From: Polaribacter sp. Hel1_33_78
GTDB taxonomy: Bacteria; Bacteroidota; Bacteroidia; Flavobacteriales; Flavobacteriaceae
Assembly (NCBI RefSeq): GCF_900106075.1
Contig: NZ_LT629794.1
Span: 1,096,001 to 1,160,000 of the forward strand
DNA: 64,000 bases
Direction of reading: 5' to 3'
This document shows positions 1-6,646 of this stretch, in pieces. Each line of letters opens with the position of its first letter. Position 1 is the stretch's first letter. Made by a program: the position numbers and the translations under genes. Under the pieces are notes generated by a model. The model saw only the letters and a program-made list of their open reading frames with translations, was not told the DNA's origin and did not search any database.

Positions 1-52
1 AATCGATAGAATCAAGATGCTCAAGAATTTCTTTTTTACTTGCTTCAGCCAT
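1..52 (-). CDS. 5' end of an unidentified gene, cut by the window edge
   Basis: An ATG at 52 on the minus strand opens a frame of 17 codons that runs off the left edge, beginning MAEASKKEILEHLDSID. The charged, helix-prone N-terminus is too short to assign. It is divergent from the operon starting at 237, and the spacer carries repeated 8-mers, so it could be a regulator or another island gene, but that is only positional inference. Confidence 0.4.
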   Translation of the reverse strand, partial: MAEASKKEILEHLDSID

Positions 53-64
53 ATTTCAATAGAG

Positions 65-197
65 TATGCTCATTATAATTAAAAAATATCCAAATGAATG
101 GAAAAAAAACAAAACCTATGAGCATAGACAATTGTAAAGGAGTTAGATACTGCTCATATCCATTAATTACGGCAAAATATAAAAAATTGTGAGCATA
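65..197. promoter_or_regulatory. Repeated 8-mer cluster in a divergent spacer
   Basis: The octamer TGAGCATA occurs at 119-126 and 190-197 and inverted (TATGCTCA) at 65-72. The overlapping octamer TATGAGCA lies at 117-124 and inverted (TGCTCATA) at 151-158. Bases 116-127 form the near-palindrome CTATGAGCATAG. The cluster lies between a divergent partial gene and the cyclase operon, the usual place for operator sites. No convincing TAnnTTTG promoter box was found here, so function is inferred from arrangement only. Confidence 0.3.
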
Positions 198-236
198 AAC
201 TTATAAATACATAAATAATAATCTTAAAAATAAAGA

Positions 237-410
237 ATGGCTAAAAACGCACCAATAGGAGATAACGCAAGAAAAGGAGCTGTCAAAGGACGCACACAAG
301 TATTAAATCCAAAAATAAAACTCTATGTAAAGAGAGATACTGAAACAGGCAGATTTATGGATGTAAAAACTACAGGGGGAAAATTTAAAGGAGTTCGAAA
401 AGAAAATTAA
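237..410 (+). CDS. Small basic protein of unknown function, first gene of the cyclase operon
   Basis: A 57-aa open frame (ATG 237, TAA 408-410), 3 nt upstream of the next ATG. The product is strongly basic and glycine-rich, starts MAKNAPIGDNARKGAVKGRT, has a central VKRDTETGRFMDVK stretch and ends GGKFKGVRKEN. It has no signal peptide, membrane helix or C-terminal Gly-Gly, and at 57 residues is too short for a ubiquitin-like beta-grasp fold. I recall similar small orphan proteins in other bacterial genomes but know no function. The close spacing suggests cotranscription with the LRAT-fold gene. It could be a regulator, an RNA-binding peptide or an unrelated passenger. Confidence 0.6.
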   Translation: MAKNAPIGDNARKGAVKGRTQVLNPKIKLYVKRDTETGRFMDVKTTGGKFKGVRKEN

Positions 411-413
411 GTT

Positions 414-839
414 ATGGAAAATTATAATAAATTATTAAATAGTTTAAAACCAATAGATGTCATTGTAGCTAAAAAAAGAGTGGGTTTAGGAAGAATTCTA
501 AATCACTACATCGTCTATTTAGGTAATGGGATATTTGTTGGAAATTTAAAAGGAAGTGTAAAACAAGTAACACATAATGAACTTTATGATTTGCTTAAAG
601 TTTACGAACCGGTTGAAATTAGAAAATTTACTGGAACACAATTAGATGCAAGAGAAGCCATATTTAGAGTTAAGCAAAAGTTAGGACAACCTTACAGCTT
701 TTTAGGCTTCAATTGTGAACATTTTGCTAATTGGGTGCAATATGGTAAAGAAACAAGTAATCAAGTTACTAATGGTTTTTTAATACTGGCTGGTTTATTC
801 ACTTTAAAACTAATTACTAGTGGAGATGGAAAAAGATAG
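414..839 (+). CDS. LRAT/NlpC-P60-like (permuted papain fold) protein with C-terminal hydrophobic anchor
   Basis: A 141-aa protein with the hallmarks of the lecithin:retinol acyltransferase superfamily: an N-terminal His in NHYIVYLGNG (H31) and the signature NCEHFANWVQYGKETSNQV with Cys101 as likely nucleophile. The latter closely resembles the NCEHF...LRYG motif of H-Rev107-type phospholipases/acyltransferases. Residues 119-136 (NGFLILAGLFTLKLITSG) are hydrophobic and could anchor it, as the C-terminal helix does in H-Rev107. Known activities of the fold are phospholipase A, N- or O-acyl transfer and, in the related PPPDE group, removal of ubiquitin-like modifiers. Its 3' end overlaps the membrane-effector gene by 14 nt, so the two are probably translationally coupled. 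Its place in a signalling operon suggests a membrane-damaging effector or a deconjugase; which one is inference. Confidence 0.75.
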   Translation: MENYNKLLNSLKPIDVIVAKKRVGLGRILNHYIVYLGNGIFVGNLKGSVKQVTHNELYDLLKVYEPVEIRKFTGTQLDAREAIFRVKQKLGQPYSFLGFNCEHFANWVQYGKETSNQVTNGFLILAGLFTLKLITSGDGKR

Positions 840-1311
840 ATTGAAATATACTATAAATAGATTTGATCATTATTTTGATAGTGTTAATAATAAATCAGCT
901 GTTTATATTGCCATTAATACTTTCATAACTGGTGGTATTATTGTATTACTGACGCAGACCAATATTGTTAAGGAATTAATTGTTTTAGGGCAAGTTATTG
1001 TTTGGATATTATTACTTACGGGTATTGTAAATCTAATCGTATTATCTATTGCAAGTATTCCATTTTTTTCAACTAAACCAAAATCTATCTATTATTTTGG
1101 AGCAATATCTAAAATGACACAATCTGAATTCAATAAAACTTCTAAAAATTATAATGAAAAGGAAGAATTAAAAGATTTAAGGTCACAAACTTTTGTCCTT
1201 TCACAAGGTTTGACAAAAAAATTCACAAAACTAAAATTAGCAGGCATATTATTGGTTACACAATTCTTTATGCTTCTATTAATTTTTATAACAATATTAA
1301 CCAATCTATAA
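826..1311 (+). CDS. pycTM: Pycsar-type membrane effector (PycTM / DUF5706-like)
   Basis: A 161-aa protein using ATG 826; an in-frame GTG at 820 also exists. The N-terminus carries RFDHYFDSVNNKSAVYIAIN, matching the arginine/aspartate/asparagine-rich start of DUF5706-type Pycsar effectors. Two hydrophobic helices follow at about residues 24-44 and 50-76, then a polar stretch of about 60 residues, then a third helix at about 138-158. In the described Pycsar systems, cCMP or cUMP made after phage infection activates such an effector, which permeabilises the inner membrane. The partner cyclase gene starts 10 nt downstream. Assignment rests on motif resemblance plus the adjacent cyclase. Confidence 0.8.
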   Translation: MEKDRLKYTINRFDHYFDSVNNKSAVYIAINTFITGGIIVLLTQTNIVKELIVLGQVIVWILLLTGIVNLIVLSIASIPFFSTKPKSIYYFGAISKMTQSEFNKTSKNYNEKEELKDLRSQTFVLSQGLTKKFTKLKLAGILLVTQFFMLLLIFITILTNL

Positions 1312-1321
1312 AATTAAAATT

Positions 1322-2308
1322 ATGAGTATTTTTAATCCGTATTTGGATGTTATCAAAAAAGCAGTAGATAAAGATCCGAGAAACAATTACATTAAACTTT
1401 TTTCAAAACAACCAGAGTCAGATTTTGACACAAGTTACATTAATGAATTACGAAATGAGTTACCTGGTTTAGAAAATCTAAATGAATCTTCTCGTTTAGT
1501 CAAGGGACTCAATGCACCAACAGTTGAGAATTTACCAAGATTAGGAAATCATCCTGATTTTGCAAATTTACAATACACTAATAACACTGAAAAGCATTGG
1601 ATTATTTCAGCTTTTGTTGATGTAAAAAAGAGCACACAACTTTACAATAATTTTGCTTTAGTTACTGTAGCTTTAATTACTGAAAGTATTATTAAAGCGT
1701 CTATTCTTGCTGTAAATTTATGTGGTGGTTATGTGCATCGAATTCAGGGTGATGGATTGATGGTTTATTTTGGCGGAAAAAATATTGAGAAAAAACAAGC
1801 TACAAAAGACTCTTTAAAAGCTTTTGCTATGATTTCTTATTTTGTGAAAAATGATTTAAAAGACTATTTTGATTCGCAAGGGATTAAAGAAATATACACA
1901 AGAGCAGGGATTGATTTAGGACACGACAACCAAGTACTTTGGATGTACTCTGGGTTAGGGGATTCAGGAGAAGTCACTACTTGTAGTTTGCATACAAGTC
2001 TTGCACCTAAAATGCAAGCTAATGCAACCTCAAACGGAATCGTTACCGGGCAAAATATTATAAATCAAATTTCTTCTTCTGACAAGTATTTTAAAGTAAA
2101 GTCTAAACCTATTTGGGATTATGAAGATGGGCGATTTTATAATCAATATGATTTTAATTGGGAAAGATATCTAGTAGATAATGATTTCGCAAAACAAAAC
2201 ATAGATGGTGATTTAATTTTAAACATTGGTAATACAGTAGCACCAATATTAAATCCAATTTACTTAAGCCCAATTGCAGAAATAAATAAACCTTATTATC
2301 ATTTTTAA
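1322..2308 (+). CDS. pycC: Class III nucleotide cyclase, PycC-like (Pycsar uridylate/cytidylate cyclase)
   Basis: A 328-aa soluble protein. The cyclase homology domain spans about residues 90-255. The two metal-binding aspartates are visible: D100 in ISAFVDVKKSTQLYNN and D144 in HRIQGDGLMVYFGG. The later stretch GEVTTCSLHTSLAPKMQANA followed by NGIVTG fits the dimer-interface half of class III cyclases. There is no membrane, receptor or HAMP segment, as in PycC enzymes, which make cUMP or cCMP from UTP or CTP during phage attack. The base specificity cannot be read safely here. It sits directly after the DUF5706-type effector, the canonical Pycsar pair, and its stop overlaps the next ATG by one base (TAATG), implying coupled translation with the E2-like gene. 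Confidence 0.85.
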   Translation: MSIFNPYLDVIKKAVDKDPRNNYIKLFSKQPESDFDTSYINELRNELPGLENLNESSRLVKGLNAPTVENLPRLGNHPDFANLQYTNNTEKHWIISAFVDVKKSTQLYNNFALVTVALITESIIKASILAVNLCGGYVHRIQGDGLMVYFGGKNIEKKQATKDSLKAFAMISYFVKNDLKDYFDSQGIKEIYTRAGIDLGHDNQVLWMYSGLGDSGEVTTCSLHTSLAPKMQANATSNGIVTGQNIINQISSSDKYFKVKSKPIWDYEDGRFYNQYDFNWERYLVDNDFAKQNIDGDLILNIGNTVAPILNPIYLSPIAEINKPYYHF

Positions 2309-2967
2309 TGAATTCTGCACTTAAAAAAGACATACATAATTTTTTGAATACCTATTATAATTTCAAAATTACTGAAAATGAAAAGTGTGTTATTTTAAGT
2401 GGTATTATTACTGTTTTTGATATTAATAATGTGCCTTGGGGAAATTATGGTATCGATGTATTTGTACCAACTAATAATTATCCTCACGTTACACCTATAG
2501 TTGTTGAAACAACTAAAAATATTGATAGAAGTTGGGATTTTCACATATCGGATGAAGGTTTATGCTGTCTTGCAATACCTCACAAATTAATTTTAGCAAA
2601 AAGAAGTGGTATCAATTTAATTAATTTTTATAAGAAAATTATTTATCCATTTTTTGCAAATCATCAGTATAAATTAAAAACTGGTAAATATGCAAACGGA
2701 GAATTTGCGCACCACGAAAAAGGTATTCTGCAATTTTATAAAGAAGAATTAGAAACAGACAATCTTTTATATATTGAAAAAATTATTGAAATTGGAATAG
2801 GAAAAGTTAAAATTGGAAATAATGATTTATGTCCAATTTGTAGTAATAAGAAATTTAAAAGATGTTGTAAAATTAAAGTTTTAAAAATAGAGAGGTACGG
2901 TTTGGAACAACTTAAAGAAGATTTAGATATTGTTAAAAATGAAATTCTAAAATATAATAACCTTTAA
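2308..2967 (+). CDS. E2-like (ubiquitin-conjugating fold) protein with C-terminal SEC-C zinc knuckle
   Basis: A 219-aa protein. Residues 25-95 carry E2 hallmarks: a beta-strand region, the proline loop NNYPHVTPIVVE (56-67), then HISDEGLCCLAIP (79-91), corresponding to the H...G-x-C-L active site of E2 enzymes, with Cys86 or Cys87 as probable catalytic cysteine. C175, C178, C186 and C187 in CPICSNKKFKRCCK form a SEC-C-type zinc knuckle. No E1, JAB peptidase or ubiquitin-like gene is in this window. Stand-alone E2-like proteins are known in short type II CBASS, where they modify the nucleotide-making enzyme; an analogous role on the adjacent cyclase is inference. Translation is coupled to the cyclase by TAATG. 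Confidence 0.65.
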   Translation: MNSALKKDIHNFLNTYYNFKITENEKCVILSGIITVFDINNVPWGNYGIDVFVPTNNYPHVTPIVVETTKNIDRSWDFHISDEGLCCLAIPHKLILAKRSGINLINFYKKIIYPFFANHQYKLKTGKYANGEFAHHEKGILQFYKEELETDNLLYIEKIIEIGIGKVKIGNNDLCPICSNKKFKRCCKIKVLKIERYGLEQLKEDLDIVKNEILKYNNL

Positions 2968-2994
2968 CTTTTATTACCCACTCTTTCTACCCAC

Positions 2995-4374
2995 TTATGG
3001 AAGTATGTAGCTTATTTTCCAATGACCACCTTTTGCGCTTCCTACTCTTTCAATAAGCCCACGATCTTTTAAAGCATTTAGATTATTATCAATGGCAGTA
3101 GCACTTAACTCCACTATTTCTTCTAATTCTCTTTTAGAAACTTTATTGTTTTTATGAATTGCTTTGATAATATTAATTCTATTATCTGTTAGGTTATCTA
3201 CCCACTTATCTACCCACTTATTAAAGTCGAAAGGTCTTCTAAATGTTACCGTAAATATTCCTTCAGTATTAAATTCAGGTGGAGTTAAACTATTTTCTAA
3301 CATTAAATCTCTCATTCTACTAATACCAGAACCTACTTGTTCTACCATTCTTATTCTTTCAAAAAGACCAAATATCAAAGGATTTCTACTTAAGCTTCTT
3401 TTTCCAAATTCATTTTTAGGAATTCCACTCACTAAACCTCCAGGATTAGAAATTTCAATTCTATCATTAAAAACTTCCACAGAAATACAAGCTCCTTTAT
3501 CATAATAATCTCTATGTGCTAAAGCATTAATAATAGCTTCTTTAAAAACTGTTTCGGGAATTTCCCAAATTTCTTTTCGAGGTTGTGAACCATTTCCTTC
3601 AATATCGTAACGCACATTTAGTTTTGTTCTTAACCAAGTCATTGTTTGAAGAAATTGCTGATATAAAGTACCAGGCATTATTTTATCATCAGTAATATAT
3701 CTTTTATCAATACCATCAAAAACAATACACCTAATTACTGCTTTTTCAAAAAAATGTTCTGGATTTTCTGCAAAGAATAAAGTAGCGCCATTTTTAAGAA
3801 AATCTTCTTTGGTTACTAATTTTAAATTATTGAATACTTGTTCGTTAGAAACTGTAGTACCTAAACCTGCTAATTCTCTAAATTGATTGATATTAGTATC
3901 AGGAATATCTTTAGTAATATCAATTGTTTTACAAGGCGCTTCATCGTAATAAATCTTATCAGCTTGCTGAAAGAAATCTCTCATTTCTTCTACCGTAGTT
4001 AATTTTTGAGAATTAGGACCTTGACGAACATAAATTGCTCCCGAAAGGACATATGGTTTATTTACACCTGAAGGAACTTCAATTATTACAATTTCTTTTT
4101 TATCAATAGTTATCGTGTAAATATTGCAATGTAATGTTGGTGTGATTTCATTTATTGAATTCTGCAAAGCGGAACGTTTTGCATTGTTAAAAATAACTCC
4201 TTGAATATTATTAGTATCATCAACACCAAGAATAACAGTACCACCAGATGCATTTGCAAAGGCACAAATTTCTTCTGTAACCTCTTTTATTTTATTTGGA
4301 ATTCTTATTTTAAATTCAAGATTAAAGCCTTCTCCTGAATTTATAAGTGATGTTATTTCGTTGATAGTTAACAT
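2995..4374 (-). CDS. AlbA_2 (Schlafen-type) DNA/RNA-binding protein with GHKL ATPase-like and winged-helix domains
   Basis: A 459-aa protein. The N-terminal AlbA_2 domain (about 1-125) has the typical LEFKIRIPNK and CAFANASGGTVILGVDD motifs. A middle GHKL-type ATPase-like module (about 270-370) has EAIINALAHRDYYDKGACISVE and ISNPGGLVSGIP, followed by GSGISRMRD. A winged helix ends the protein (about 400-459). Such proteins are annotated as ATP-dependent helicase-like regulators and are frequent in accessory and defence islands. Between the ATPase and winged helix is a tandem WVDKWVDN repeat. It is convergent with the E2-like gene (27-nt gap), so it is not part of the cyclase operon. Confidence 0.85.
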   Translation of the reverse strand: MLTINEITSLINSGEGFNLEFKIRIPNKIKEVTEEICAFANASGGTVILGVDDTNNIQGVIFNNAKRSALQNSINEITPTLHCNIYTITIDKKEIVIIEVPSGVNKPYVLSGAIYVRQGPNSQKLTTVEEMRDFFQQADKIYYDEAPCKTIDITKDIPDTNINQFRELAGLGTTVSNEQVFNNLKLVTKEDFLKNGATLFFAENPEHFFEKAVIRCIVFDGIDKRYITDDKIMPGTLYQQFLQTMTWLRTKLNVRYDIEGNGSQPRKEIWEIPETVFKEAIINALAHRDYYDKGACISVEVFNDRIEISNPGGLVSGIPKNEFGKRSLSRNPLIFGLFERIRMVEQVGSGISRMRDLMLENSLTPPEFNTEGIFTVTFRRPFDFNKWVDKWVDNLTDNRINIIKAIHKNNKVSKRELEEIVELSATAIDNNLNALKDRGLIERVGSAKGGHWKISYILP

Positions 4375-4456
4375 AAATTAGTTGCTCATTGAGATTAACA
4401 AATCTATTAAAATTGTTTTGCTTTTCATCTTTGTATTGCAACTTATCGTTTAAAAA

Positions 4457-5119
4457 CTATTTTCGTTTATCTGAACTTTCTTTATCAAAAGCAATTAAAT
4501 TAAAGAATTCACGCATTCTTGAACGTACTCGAATCCCATATCTACTCTCTAATTCTTGTGCATTTAAGTTTGTAGTTGTATGTGTTCTAATTTTACGTTT
4601 TAAGTATAAATCATAGCGAGATAATAGTATTTCACCCATTACATTGCAATCTTTACCAAAATGTCTTCCTGTGGTTTCTACACCTAAATCATCAAAACAG
4701 TAAAAACCATTATTGCCATAATCTTCAATAATTTTAAAACCGCTTTTATTAAAACTGAAAGTGATATTTCTTGCTGGTATTAGACTATGTTGATTTTGAT
4801 GAGGTACAATAAACGGTAATAACTGCATTAGACTTGTTTTACCACAACCTACTGGACCTGACAATAAAATACCTTTGTTAGGATCTATTTTTAATTTTTT
4901 GCAAGCTTCAAAATCACGAATAAAATAAAGACATAATTTATATAAAACAGATTCATCTTCTGAATATATTTTGAAATTCTTACCAAACAATAATTTTCCT
5001 TTTGCTTCTAAATAGATTAACATTTTTGGAAAATCATATATTATTTGATTTCCCTTTTGTGAGCCTAATTGAAATTGGACGCTTCCTTCTTGAATTATGT
5101 GAGGTGTTTTAATATTCAT
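4457..5119 (-). CDS. DnaC/IstB-like AAA ATPase of a mobile element
   Basis: A 220-aa P-loop protein. Walker A is GPVGCGKTS (about residues 90-98), Walker B is YCFDDLG, and a TTNLNAQELESRYG...RVRSRMREFFN stretch matches the sensor and arginine-finger region of DnaC-type helicase loaders. It is the last gene of a block with a replication-type winged-helix protein and an excisionase-like protein, a combination common in flavobacterial integrative or mobilisable elements. Likely role: loading a helicase during replication or transfer of the element. The specific partner is unknown. Confidence 0.75.
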   Translation of the reverse strand: MNIKTPHIIQEGSVQFQLGSQKGNQIIYDFPKMLIYLEAKGKLLFGKNFKIYSEDESVLYKLCLYFIRDFEACKKLKIDPNKGILLSGPVGCGKTSLMQLLPFIVPHQNQHSLIPARNITFSFNKSGFKIIEDYGNNGFYCFDDLGVETTGRHFGKDCNVMGEILLSRYDLYLKRKIRTHTTTNLNAQELESRYGIRVRSRMREFFNLIAFDKESSDKRK

Positions 5120-5217
5120 TTTTTTTTAGATTTCTGCCTTCGAAGGAATAACAGATTAACTTTAGATTATACATTTTGTATTTTGACACATAGATACTCG
5201 GTACCACAAACCTATTC

Positions 5218-5904
5218 TCATAAAGGTTCATTATAGTTTTTGTTTTTACTGATTTTGAGGTTGTCCATATTTTGGCTAACTGATTTTTGGTTTTCTTTGT
5301 TTTTTATTTCTTCTGCTTTTATTATCCAATTTTTAGCTGTTGCTTGCCAATTGACAATTTTTGTTTTTCCGCCCACTTTCCAACCAATACCTTGGTAATG
5401 GTTGAAGAATTTTTGAGCTTCAATTGTTGTCCATTTTTCTTTTTCAAAAAAAACAATGACTTCATTTTCATTTTTAGGCTGGTCAAGTTTATTAATGTTT
5501 TTATTGTTTTCTATAGTTTGTATATGTTTATTTATAGATACCAGTGCTTGTCCACTGCTTGTCTCGATATTGGTACTGTTGTGTACCAAAGCTTGTCCAG
5601 TACTTGTCTCGAATTTGAACATCTTAATTTTACTACCTTTATACGGATTATGTGATGGATAATAAATTATGTATTTCCAATGACTTAATTCTTTAATGCA
5701 CTTATGGTATGTTGATTTAGAACCAATTTTTGAGAAACGCATAACCTCTTCACGATTGATATAAAATTCTTCTAAAAATCGATTGTTATTCCAGATTTGA
5801 AATAGTGCTACATACAAACTGATATGTGTTGGATTTAAACGATTGTCTTTAGAGAATTGAATAAACACACCTTTTAAGTGTTTTATATAGTTTACGTTTT
5901 GCAT
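5218..5904 (-). CDS. Replication-type winged-helix protein of a mobile element
   Basis: A 228-aa protein starting at M(5904)QNVNYIKHLK; the longer frame to 5964 would overlap the next gene and has a non-typical N-terminus. Residues about 15-95 (LNPTHISLYVALFQIWN, then INREEVMRFSKIGSKSTYHK) look like the N-terminal winged helix of plasmid or element replication proteins. The C-terminus has a DnaD-like or Rep-like segment with FFNHYQGIGWKVGGKTKIVNW and WIIKAEEI. It lies between an excisionase-like gene and a DnaC-like gene, which supports a role in element replication. Confidence 0.65.
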   Translation of the reverse strand: MQNVNYIKHLKGVFIQFSKDNRLNPTHISLYVALFQIWNNNRFLEEFYINREEVMRFSKIGSKSTYHKCIKELSHWKYIIYYPSHNPYKGSKIKMFKFETSTGQALVHNSTNIETSSGQALVSINKHIQTIENNKNINKLDQPKNENEVIVFFEKEKWTTIEAQKFFNHYQGIGWKVGGKTKIVNWQATAKNWIIKAEEIKNKENQKSVSQNMDNLKISKNKNYNEPL

Positions 5905-5944
5905 AAAATATTTTGACTTGAAAAATGAGATACTGAAACAAGCG

Positions 5945-6223
5945 TCAAAATTTATTATGAACACGGTTTTCTTCCATTACTTTTAAAATTTCTTCATAAT
6001 CGTAATAAATAACACCACCAACTTTAGTATAAGGTAGTGTACCATTGATTCTTAAATTTTGTAAAGTTCCTGGAGAAATACTTAATAAATCTCTAACTTC
6101 TGGAGATTTGAGCCATTTTTTAGGAGCAAAGCCAGATTGATGATTTATCATTGCTTTGATGTCCTCTAATAATTCTTCTTTGAATTCTCTTAAATCTTCT
6201 GTAGTAATAATTGATGTTGGCAT
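5945..6223 (-). CDS. Excisionase-like helix-turn-helix (HTH_17) protein
   Basis: A 92-aa protein with a charged N-terminal helix (EDLREFKEELLEDIKAMI) followed by a MerR/excisionase-type helix-turn-helix: KWLKSPEVRDLLSISPGTLQ, then NGTLPYTKVGGVIYYDYEEIL. This is the common Bacteroidota integrative-element regulator or excisionase. It is the first gene of the xis-rep-dnaC-like block, and its upstream DNA holds a 14-bp inverted repeat that may be its binding site. Confidence 0.85.
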   Translation of the reverse strand: MPTSIITTEDLREFKEELLEDIKAMINHQSGFAPKKWLKSPEVRDLLSISPGTLQNLRINGTLPYTKVGGVIYYDYEEILKVMEENRVHNKF

Positions 6224-6349
6224 TTGTAAACGATTTTTAAAAGAAGAAGCTACTGAATGTCCCCCAACATTATTAGTAACTTCTTCTTATTGATTTGACT
6301 TTCGTTGGCAAACTTCAGAAGAATTTTTGAATTGATTTCGGTAGTTGTA

Positions 6350-6464
6350 CGTAACTACGAAAAGTTTTTATTTGACTTTTTTTACTACTATTATCTTGTT
6401 TTTTGGTGCATTTTAGTAAGAAATGATACTTTACTATCCTGAAAATATTGTTTTCGTAGTTACG
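6350..6464. repeat. 14-bp perfect inverted repeat upstream of the excisionase-like gene
   Basis: CGTAACTACGAAAA at 6350-6363 is repeated in exact inverse orientation at 6451-6464 (TTTTCGTAGTTACG), 87 nt apart. A further half-site GTAGTT at 6341-6346 makes 6341-6358 locally palindromic. The arms are too far apart for a terminator. Position next to the excisionase-like gene suggests protein-binding arm sites, an element operator or a recombination/transfer site. The surrounding 6224-6478 stretch holds no other feature I can support. Confidence 0.5.
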
Positions 6465-6478
6465 AAGAGGTTACGTGT

Positions 6479-6646
6479 TTAGATACCATCATCATACTCT
6501 AATTTTGTTTGAAAATCTTCTGCTAATTTTTTGAGAAACTTGGTTCTTTCTGTGCTTCTATTTTTAATATCTGAATATATTTTGTAGTAATTGGAAACCT
6601 CAATATTAAAGAGTGATGAAAAAATATTTACTAATTCAATTTGTAA
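6479..6646 (-). pseudogene. 3' remnant of an rteC-like regulatory gene
   Basis: A 55-codon open stretch without a start ends in a TAA at 6479-6481. Its translation includes FNIEVSNYYKIYSDIKNRST and ERTKFLKKLAEDFQTKLE, resembling the C-terminal end of RteC-family proteins, regulators of Bacteroides conjugative transposons (pattern: LFxxELGDYYRTFxEIR...NRTKFLDxL). The frame is closed upstream at 6647-6649, exactly where the next small gene ends, so only the last ~55 residues remain. This marks the edge of an integrated element or a deletion scar. Confidence 0.55.

Noticed and set aside
1322..2308. CBASS nucleotidyltransferase (CD-NTase)
   Set aside because: The protein has class III cyclase Asp motifs (FVDVKKST and QGDGLMVYF), not the GS...DxD motif of CD-NTases, so Pycsar fits better than CBASS.
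3164..3505. Plus-strand frame of 113 codons inside the AlbA_2 gene
   Set aside because: Pure antisense shadow of a well-supported gene, with no recognisable motifs; the same holds for other overlapping frames such as 10611-10934, 18519-19010, 26845-27156 and 48148-48438.
5905..5964. Longer start for the replication-type protein
   Set aside because: The extension overlaps the excisionase-like gene and has a cysteine/phenylalanine-rich, non-conserved look; ATG 5904 gives a typical start.
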